Below, piece after piece: positions 15,101 through 20,700 of a stretch of DNA of 23,115 nt. The number at the start of each line of letters is the position of its first letter. Position 1 is the first letter of the stretch. The translations under genes were made by a program, and so were the position numbers. Location: contig CAYXZC010000030.1 of NCBI GenBank assembly GCA_964469815.1, positions 1 through 23,115 on the forward strand. Reading direction: 5' to 3'. The stretch is from MGBC163016 sp964469815. Its GTDB lineage: Bacteria; Actinomycetota; Coriobacteriia; Coriobacteriales; Eggerthellaceae. Below the pieces are notes generated by a model. It did no database searches. It was not told the origin of the DNA and saw nothing but the letters and a program-made list of their open reading frames with translations.

Positions 15101-16111
15101 ATGGCTTTGAAGGTTGCGGTTCTGATGGGAGGAAGCTCGTTCGAGCGGGAATTCTCTTTGGATAGCGGCAAGCGCGTTTGCGATGCGCTCGCTGAGGCAG
15201 GGCATAAGGTCGTGCCGCTCGATACGAACAGCGAACTGGTTCCAACGCTTCGCAGCGAAAAGCCCGATGTGGTATATAACGCGCTTCATGGTAAGCACGG
15301 AGAAGACGGCACCATCCAAAGCCTGCTGGAGTTCCTGGGCATTCCGTTCGTGGGCTCGCCCGCGAGCGTTTGCCATCGTGCGTATAACAAGGACGCGCTC
15401 CATTCAAGCTTGCGCAAATATCGCGATCATACTGGAGATGCCGGAGTGGCCTCATGGCCGCAAGGTGTCTTTCTGGCGCGCGATGCGTTCCAGGGGATGG
15501 GCGCTGCAACGGCTCTCGATCTTATCCCTGAGCGCGTGATCGGCGGATATCCTGTTGCGGTGAAACCGGCACATGGTGGAAGCGCCCTAGGTGTCCACAA
15601 GGTCAAGGATCAAGAACAGCTGGGCGAGGCCATCCTGGATGCGCTCTCGTATGATTCTGCTGTGAACATCGAGCAATGGATCGAAGGCGTGGAGCTTTCG
15701 GTTTCCATTTTGGGAAGCGGATGGGATGCGCATGCGCTGCCTCCAGTCGAGATAGTGTCCCGCAACGAATTCTTCGATTCTGCCGCACGTTTGGATGCGG
15801 AATTGGTCGATTTCTATTGTCCTGTCAGAATGGAGTCTCTTTCGCCCGACCCTGCGGAGGCCGAGGCCATTCGCAGCGAGATCGAACGGGCAGCTCTCGA
15901 GGTCTACCGCGCATACAGCGTGCGCGACCTTGGCCGTATCGATCTTATTTGGGATGGCGCGCAGGCGAAATGCTTCGAGGTGGATGTGTCTCCGGGCATG
16001 ACGAAAAATTCGCTCTTCCCTGCGGCTTGCGAGGCCGCCGGTCTATCGTTGCCCGCTGTTATGAACGAGCTCGTGAACGTGGCGGCGAACCGTTCGGCCT
16101 TCGAGGTGTAA
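15101..16111 (+). CDS. D-alanine--D-alanine ligase family protein (divergent)
   Basis: ATP-grasp ligase that would join two D-alanines for peptidoglycan precursors, 336 aa. It has VLMGGSSFEREFSLDSG at the N-terminus, HGKHGEDGTIQSLLEFLGIPFVGS, PVAVKPAHGGSALGV in the ATP-grasp core, RIDLIWD with Asp281, and FEVDVSPGMTKNSLFP. Compared with canonical Ddl the substrate and metal motifs differ: the usual EVNT.PGMT reads EVDVSPGMT, so the second-metal asparagine is aspartate (Glu293, Asp295), and the usual REGSS loop reads HGGSA. The spacing of Asp281-Glu293-Asp295 still fits the metal-binding triad. AAAGGAAA precedes the ATG at 15101. I leave the symbol blank because another D-amino-acid substrate cannot be excluded. 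Confidence 0.85.
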   Translation: MALKVAVLMGGSSFEREFSLDSGKRVCDALAEAGHKVVPLDTNSELVPTLRSEKPDVVYNALHGKHGEDGTIQSLLEFLGIPFVGSPASVCHRAYNKDALHSSLRKYRDHTGDAGVASWPQGVFLARDAFQGMGAATALDLIPERVIGGYPVAVKPAHGGSALGVHKVKDQEQLGEAILDALSYDSAVNIEQWIEGVELSVSILGSGWDAHALPPVEIVSRNEFFDSAARLDAELVDFYCPVRMESLSPDPAEAEAIRSEIERAALEVYRAYSVRDLGRIDLIWDGAQAKCFEVDVSPGMTKNSLFPAACEAAGLSLPAVMNELVNVAANRSAFEV

Positions 16112-16155
16112 CAGGTTTAACGGTTGATCCTCGTGCTGCATTGACCTGCAACTTT

Positions 16156-16266
16156 GTGGGCGGTCAAGACCGCCCACTACACGGCGATCAGGTAACGCAT
16201 CGGGTTGATGTGTAGGGGTCGATCTTGATCGACCCCATTTGGGCGGTCAAGATCGCCCACTACACA
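16156..16266. repeat. Palindromic repeat cluster R4 between convergent genes
   Basis: Three palindromes of the dispersed family: GTGGGCGGTC-AA-GACCGCCCAC (16156-16177), GGGGTCGATC-TT-GATCGACCCC (16215-16236), and a mixed version TGGGCGGTC-AA-GATCGCCCA (16240-16259, one G-T mismatch). TGTGTAG (16209-16215) and CTACACA (16260-16266) form an outer inverted pair around the last two. Likely ends transcription from both sides. Confidence 0.75.
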
Positions 16267-16276
16267 ATGCGCAGGT

Positions 16277-16702
16277 TTATCCGCAGCAGCCCGAGGTGGG
16301 GCAGCTCGACTTGAACGTCAAAGTCTTCAGCGCGATGTCCGGCTGTGTGCGCAGCTTCACGAGCATGTTATACACAGCCGCTCCATCAACGCCCACTACG
16401 CGGAAGTTATTCGCGATCATATCATGATAGATATCTGCAGCCGTATATCCTTCGATGGTTATCGGATCAGCGATCTTATCGAAGAAACGTGGTTCATCCT
16501 GATCCATGTACTCGCAGAATTCGCGGTAAATGTCGTCGTGTTCAGGCGCGAACAACGTGCGCGAATAATCAGGGCGATGCGTATACCTTGAAGCCTCTTC
16601 CGGCATGTTGGCGTCAAGCTCAGCGAAATACTGCTGCGCTGCCCAACCGCGGTCGGCCTCGCCCTTCTCGATCAGTTCGCATTCACGATCATAGTATCCC
16701 AT
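16277..16702 (-). CDS. Unknown 141-aa protein with Cys-rich C-terminal tail
   Basis: I do not recognise this protein. It is soluble, acidic and rich in aromatic residues in its first half (GYYDRECELIEKGEADRGW), predicted largely helical, and ends abruptly in SSCPTSGCCG, three cysteines within the last six residues. Such a tail suggests metal binding, a redox switch or a tether, but nothing in the body supports one choice. GGAGGGAAGGCGG precedes the ATG at 16702. It is divergent from trigger factor, sharing a 123-base promoter region, and convergent with the ligase gene across R4. The frame and ribosome binding site make it likely real. Confidence 0.7.
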   Translation of the reverse strand: MGYYDRECELIEKGEADRGWAAQQYFAELDANMPEEASRYTHRPDYSRTLFAPEHDDIYREFCEYMDQDEPRFFDKIADPITIEGYTAADIYHDMIANNFRVVGVDGAAVYNMLVKLRTQPDIALKTLTFKSSCPTSGCCG

Positions 16703-16760
16703 GAAGCCGCCTTCCCTCCATTGAATAGCATGTGCATATCAAGTTATCTGAATTATGCCA

Positions 16761-16798
16761 TTTTGTTCGACTGTGCGCTACGATACAATAATCGAACA
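16761..16798 (+). promoter_or_regulatory. Promoter of tig with overlapping inverted repeat
   Basis: TACAAT at 16784-16789 is the likely -10 box, with TTTTGT at 16761-16766 as a weak -35 (17-base spacing). The 7-base inverted pair TGTTCGA (16764-16770) / TCGAACA (16792-16798) brackets the -10 box and overlaps the -35, which could be an operator for a dimeric regulator. The same 123-base region should also drive the divergent unknown gene. Confidence 0.4.
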
Positions 16799-16825
16799 GG
16801 ACAGTTCAAAAGATTGTGGAGAAAA

Positions 16826-18133
16826 ATGCAGATCAAAGACATTGCACGTGAAAGTGACGGAACGAGCGAAGAGGTCGTGCTCACGCTTGTGGCCGACACT
16901 GACGAGGTGAAGAAGAGCATCGATTCCTTTTTCGCCGACATCGCCAAGCGCGATATCCCGGGATTTCGCAAGGGTAAGGCACCTCGAGAGGTGCTCGAGC
17001 AGTCGGTTGGCGGCCATGCGAACGCCATGGGGGGCGTCGCCGAGGTGCTCATCAACGAATATGCTCTTGCAGCCATCGATGATTCGGGTTACATTTTCTT
17101 GAATGAGCCCACCTTCAACGTTGACGAAATGGTCGAGGAGGGCAAGCCGTTCAGCTTCACCGTGTCCGGCGAAGTGGCACCCGAGATGAAGCTGACCAGC
17201 TATGATCCGGTTTCCATCGAGATGCCTCCGGAGGATCCCACGGAAAAAGAGATCGAAGACCAGATAAAGATGCTCCAGGATTACTATCATTCCTTCGAGA
17301 ACATCGAAGATGATGCCCATGAGGCCAAGATGGGCGATTATGTCATGGTCGATCTTACGGTTTCCGATGCAGATAGCGGACGTTTGATCTCCGGAATGAA
17401 CAAGGCTCATCGCCTTGTGGGGCTTGGCGAGGGCACGATGCCCGAAAGCTTCGATGAGAAGCTCATCGGTGCGAAGAAGGGCGCCACGCTCGAATTCGAT
17501 TTCGAGGCGAAGGATGACGAGGGCAATTCCGAGTATGGCAGCGGCAACCTTCACGCCATAGTCGATGTCCTTGGATTCAGGAAATGCATCATCCCCGAGG
17601 TTGATGACAAGCTCGCTGAAAAGGTCGGCTGCGTGGATGTGGCCGATATGCGCAAGCAGCTCAAGCAATCCATCGCCATGCAGAAGGCGAAGGATCTTCC
17701 CAAGCTCAAGGTGGATCGCTCGATCGATGCGCTGCTGGAGCGCCTTGATGGCGATGTTCCTGAGTATTACGTGGATTTCATCCGCCAAGATGTTGCGCGC
17801 GAGTTCATGCAGTCGCTTCAGGAAAGCGGCACCAATCTTCAGGAGTGGATGCTGCAAAACGCGGTTCAAGGCGATGAGATGAAGGACGATATCGCTTACG
17901 AGGCCAAACGCCGCGCTTCCATCGATTGCGCGCTCGAGGCGCTCTTCGCGGAGAAACAGCTCGAGATAACCGATGAGGACATCAATGCGATGTTCGGCGG
18001 TGACGATCCGATGTCTGTTCGCGAAGACTGGGAAAAGGCTCATCGCATGGCCAACGTGATGAAGATGTGCCGCCAGCATAAGGCCACCGAATGGCTTGCC
18101 GAAAACGCTCAGGTAACGGTAATCGAGGATTAG
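16826..18133 (+). CDS. tig: Trigger factor (ribosome-associated chaperone and PPIase)
   Basis: Ribosome-docked folding factor that meets nascent chains at the exit tunnel, 435 aa (normal length). The N-terminal ribosome-binding domain (about 1-115) carries the uL23-docking signature PGFRKGKAPREV at residues 45-56. The stretch LTSYDPVSIEMPP (from 123) leads into the first part of the arm domain. An FKBP-type PPIase domain is inserted at about 166-250 (MGDYVMVDLTV, GLGEGTMPESFDEKLIGAKKG); several residues of the usual FKBP pocket are not conserved. The C-terminal arms occupy about 255-435. The frame opens at 16721, but the ATG at 16826 behind GGAG (16818-16821) matches the family N-terminus (MQIKDIARES). 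The FKBP gene follows after 93 bases. Confidence 0.95.
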   Translation: MQIKDIARESDGTSEEVVLTLVADTDEVKKSIDSFFADIAKRDIPGFRKGKAPREVLEQSVGGHANAMGGVAEVLINEYALAAIDDSGYIFLNEPTFNVDEMVEEGKPFSFTVSGEVAPEMKLTSYDPVSIEMPPEDPTEKEIEDQIKMLQDYYHSFENIEDDAHEAKMGDYVMVDLTVSDADSGRLISGMNKAHRLVGLGEGTMPESFDEKLIGAKKGATLEFDFEAKDDEGNSEYGSGNLHAIVDVLGFRKCIIPEVDDKLAEKVGCVDVADMRKQLKQSIAMQKAKDLPKLKVDRSIDALLERLDGDVPEYYVDFIRQDVAREFMQSLQESGTNLQEWMLQNAVQGDEMKDDIAYEAKRRASIDCALEALFAEKQLEITDEDINAMFGGDDPMSVREDWEKAHRMANVMKMCRQHKATEWLAENAQVTVIED

Positions 18134-18226
18134 CCGCGCAGCCAGGCATGCAGTGCGAGCATGGTCTGAATGCAGCAGCAACGATATGATCATATAAGAA
18201 CGATAGATGCTTCATAGGAGGACAAC

Positions 18227-18745
18227 ATGGAATTGGGCTCTACAGTAACTTTGGTCTACACGGGCAAGCTTGAAGACGGTACGGTCTTCGGTTATGCAAC
18301 TAAGGAAGATCCGATGAAGTTCCAGACCGGAATGGATATGGTGATCGATGGTCTCGAAGAGGGCATCATGGAGATGACCGAAGCGGGCGAGAAGAAGACG
18401 ATAGTCGTGGATCAGTACAAGGCTTACGGTGAGTACCTCGATGATTTCACCCAGACTATCCCGCTCGATCAGATTCCTGTCAGCGGCATAAAGCCGGGTA
18501 AACGCATTTGGCTGTCGAACTCCGAAGATGGGCAGCCTGTGCCGGCAACTGTTCTCGAGGTTGCGGACGGCATGGCTCATTTTGACATGAACCATCCGCT
18601 TGCCGGTCATGAGCTTACCTTCGAGGTTGAGATACTCGAGATCGAGGATCCTCCGGAGAATTTCGTTTCAGCCAAGGAGAAGGCGGAGCATCTGAAGCAG
18701 CAATCCAAGCTTCTCGGTGGCGATCAGGCCGACGGTTATAGGTAG
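18227..18745 (+). CDS. SlyD-like FKBP-type peptidyl-prolyl isomerase
   Basis: Prolyl cis-trans isomerase and chaperone of the SlyD branch, 172 aa, cytoplasmic. The FKBP core opens with VTLVYTGKLEDGTVF and continues with DPMKFQTGMDMVIDGLEEGIMEMTEAGEKK, here split for length. The SlyD insert-in-flap region (QYKAYGEYLDDFTQTIPLDQ through VPATVLEVADG) follows, with the diagnostic return motif DMNHPLAGHELTFEVEI. The C-terminal tail (about 142-172) is Lys/Glu-rich and lacks the His-rich metal-binding tail of enterobacterial SlyD. AGGAGG at 18216-18221 is a strong ribosome binding site. It lies 93 bases after tig on the same strand and converges on the shortened trigger-factor paralogue. Confidence 0.92.
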   Translation: MELGSTVTLVYTGKLEDGTVFGYATKEDPMKFQTGMDMVIDGLEEGIMEMTEAGEKKTIVVDQYKAYGEYLDDFTQTIPLDQIPVSGIKPGKRIWLSNSEDGQPVPATVLEVADGMAHFDMNHPLAGHELTFEVEILEIEDPPENFVSAKEKAEHLKQQSKLLGGDQADGYR

Positions 18746-18769
18746 GCCGCATTTTTGGCTCATTGCATT

Positions 18770-18980
18770 GTGTAGTGGGCGATCCATTCGACTTCGTTCG
18801 CATTCGCTCACTACGCTCAGGATGACAGTTTTATGGTTAAGCCTTCGGCTTTGCTTTTATGGTCTTGATCGCCCACATGCGGCAGGATGAATCCTGCCGC
18901 TACGCGTTGTGCTCGCAGGTTTACTTGCGTAGTGGACGATCTTGATCGCCCACATGCGGCAGGATGAATCCTGCCGCTAC
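18770..18980. repeat. Palindromic repeat cluster R5 with a 41-bp direct repeat
   Basis: Largest member of the repeat family, between convergent genes. Its first part (18770-18926) parallels R2, including GGGCGATC (18777-18784) pairing with GATCGCCC (18867-18874) around an insert with AAGCC-TTC-GGCTT. A 41-base stretch at 18863-18903 is repeated exactly at 18940-18980; each copy contains the palindrome GCGGCAGGAT-GA-ATCCTGCCGC (18879-18900 and 18956-18977). It should terminate transcription from both sides. Confidence 0.8.
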
Positions 18981-18995
18981 ACAACCTGAAACCCT

Positions 18996-19772
18996 TTACA
19001 TGCCGATGAAACTATCGGGGAATTGCTTGTTCGCGTTCAACACATCCTTGCTGGTATCGCCATAACGCAGCCATTCGGTGTCGGTTTCCTTGCGCTTGAT
19101 CATGGCGTTTTCCATGATCTCCTTGAGCGCCTTCGTCTTCAAAGCGTATTCTTCCATCTGCTCAAGTCGACCATCGAGCTCGATCTGCTTGCGTTTGTGG
19201 GCTTTGTCTTGGATGTTGTCGCCCGGGATGATGGCGTAGAAATCCTCCGCATCAAGGGTGAGCCCGGCATGGGCTGCATACGCTTCGAGCGCTGAATCCT
19301 CTTTGAGGCTTTGGATAGTGCGTTCCTTGTTGTCCTCATAAAGCTGCGCTTCGGTCATTCCGCGTTGCTTGCAGAACTCTTCGATGGTCATTCCCTGACG
19401 AGCCACCATATCCTCAAGGCGAGCGTTGGCATCGTAGATAGCCTGATCTACCAGATCGGCCGGAAGCTCTTCCACAAGGCGCTTGGAAAGCTCGCGGCAT
19501 ACCGCATCCTGATCGGAGAGCTCTTGGATCTCGCGATTGTCGCGATACATGTTATAGCGGATGAAGATGAGCAGCTCATCGACATTGTTGAAATCCTTTG
19601 AGTGCGACTTCACCCAAGCATCTGTAAGCTTTGCGGTCTCGCCCGGTTTTGCCAGGGTGTTCTGCATCCAGCGTACGGCCTGCTGTTTGATGACCTCTTC
19701 AGGGATTCGCACTTCTTCGGCGACCACGTATACCGGATCGTAAGAAGTTAAAGTGTAACGGGGCTCCGCCAT
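18996..19772 (-). CDS. Shortened trigger-factor paralogue (arm domain only)
   Basis: 258-aa predicted cytoplasmic chaperone. Residues 8-14 read LTSYDPV, identical to residues 123-129 of the trigger factor three kilobases away. The following helix (EEVRIPEEVIKQQAVRWMQNTL) corresponds to the segment before the PPIase insertion. At about residue 49 it goes straight to the C-terminal arm pattern: LTDAWVKSHSKDFNNVDELL, then LSKRLVEELPADLVDQAIYD, GMTIEEFCKQRGMTEAQL and LEAYAAHAGLTLDAEDF. In structural terms it is a trigger factor with the ribosome-binding domain removed and the PPIase domain cleanly excised, leaving the client-cradling arms. GGAGGA six bases before the ATG at 19772 supports the start. 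It should not dock on the ribosome through the usual site. Function beyond that is inference; SurA-type arms are the structural analogue. Confidence 0.8.
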   Translation of the reverse strand: MAEPRYTLTSYDPVYVVAEEVRIPEEVIKQQAVRWMQNTLAKPGETAKLTDAWVKSHSKDFNNVDELLIFIRYNMYRDNREIQELSDQDAVCRELSKRLVEELPADLVDQAIYDANARLEDMVARQGMTIEEFCKQRGMTEAQLYEDNKERTIQSLKEDSALEAYAAHAGLTLDAEDFYAIIPGDNIQDKAHKRKQIELDGRLEQMEEYALKTKALKEIMENAMIKRKETDTEWLRYGDTSKDVLNANKQFPDSFIGM

Positions 19773-19904
19773 TTTGTTCCTCCAGTTGAATATTGGGATT
19801 CGTTATATCTCTAGACATTTTACAAGGAAATACGTGCTACGGACATTCCGTTCACAATTTACCTGTAGAATTGAACAAACAATTGATCATCGATAGGAGA
19901 CGTC

Positions 19905-20561
19905 TTGAAGTTCAACAAGGTTTACATTCAGAAGGACGCGCTTTCGCGCCACGAGGATTTCGATACTTGGTATGAAGACGGCTCGATCTTCTACAGCTTC
20001 AAGTGCAAGAAGGGATGGAAGAGCGAAAAGGACATCGTCCATGCCTATCGTGAGGGGGCAGCGCAGCCGTCCGGACAGATCAAGCCGGACAACCGTTGCT
20101 TGAACTACATGATCATGTGCGAGCGCTATGAATACATCATGCATTCCTATGTGATCGAGAAGCATTATTACATCGAAGGAATGCTCTGGGACCTTTATGG
20201 ATCGTATTACAACCCTCCTTTCGATCTGGTGGTAGAGACCAAGACGAGCTATGACAAGAAAGATGTGCATGTGAAGGAGCGCCTGGTCAAGGGCAAAGGG
20301 CTTTGCTATGAGATCCATGTGCCGGATCTGTCGAAGCTGCGCGTGGCCGTTATGGCTGTCGTGGCGATCGGCCTTAAGGAAGAGTGGAAGGGTTTATCCG
20401 AAGGTGAGGATGTCCGTGGCAACACCTGGCTTGAGCGCTTGAAGGATAGGATATTCGAGAACAAAGGCCTTACCTACGAGCAGATCAAAACCCTCGAGCT
20501 TGAAGAGTCTCCGCTGGTTGAGATCCACAAACCTCAAGGTCGCCCGATGGATAATGTATAA
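19905..20561 (+). CDS. Unknown 218-aa protein divergent from the trigger-factor paralogue
   Basis: I do not recognise this protein with confidence. It is soluble, rich in Lys, Tyr and Trp, with no signal peptide. The N-terminal part (VYIQKDALSRHEDFDTWYED) and the closing strand-helix (LSKLRVAVMAVVAIGLKEEW) are faintly like LURP-one/tubby-like proteins; I would not rely on it. The start is TTG at 19905, supported by AGGAGA at 19895-19900 four bases before it. It is divergent from the shortened trigger-factor gene (132 bases between starts) and ends exactly where a large inverted repeat begins. It is probably a real gene given the ribosome binding site and codon pattern. Confidence 0.7.
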   Translation: MKFNKVYIQKDALSRHEDFDTWYEDGSIFYSFKCKKGWKSEKDIVHAYREGAAQPSGQIKPDNRCLNYMIMCERYEYIMHSYVIEKHYYIEGMLWDLYGSYYNPPFDLVVETKTSYDKKDVHVKERLVKGKGLCYEIHVPDLSKLRVAVMAVVAIGLKEEWKGLSEGEDVRGNTWLERLKDRIFENKGLTYEQIKTLELEESPLVEIHKPQGRPMDNV

Positions 20562-20700
20562 GCTGAACAGGGGATGATGCGGTGCTTCTTTACGTTATGT
20601 CATTCTGAACGAAGTGAAGAATCTTTTTGTGATGCTTGACAAAAAGATCTTTCGCTATGCTCAGGATGACAAAAAGCACCGCATCATCCCCTGTTCAGCC
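20562..20700. terminator. 139-bp composite inverted repeat filling a convergent gap
   Basis: A perfect 26-base inverted pair (20562-20587 and 20674-20699; outer end GCTGAACAGGGG, inner end GGTGCTT) encloses an inner imperfect pair of about 33 bases: TGTCATTCTGAACGAAGTGA from 20598, against the complement of CTTTCGCTATGCTCAGGATG ending near 20669. It begins on the base after the stop codon of the upstream gene and ends on the base before the stop codon of ppk on the other strand. It should form a very stable hairpin, acting as a bidirectional terminator, and may be a small non-autonomous mobile element. Confidence 0.75.

Noticed and set aside
16778..18193. Long open frame on the minus strand opposite trigger factor
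   Set aside because: It is the complementary shadow of tig, with no recognisable motifs and an unnatural composition.
18770..18980. CRISPR array
   Set aside because: Only two exact copies, each palindromic, with one 36-base spacer-like segment, no cas genes, and the same modules scattered elsewhere.
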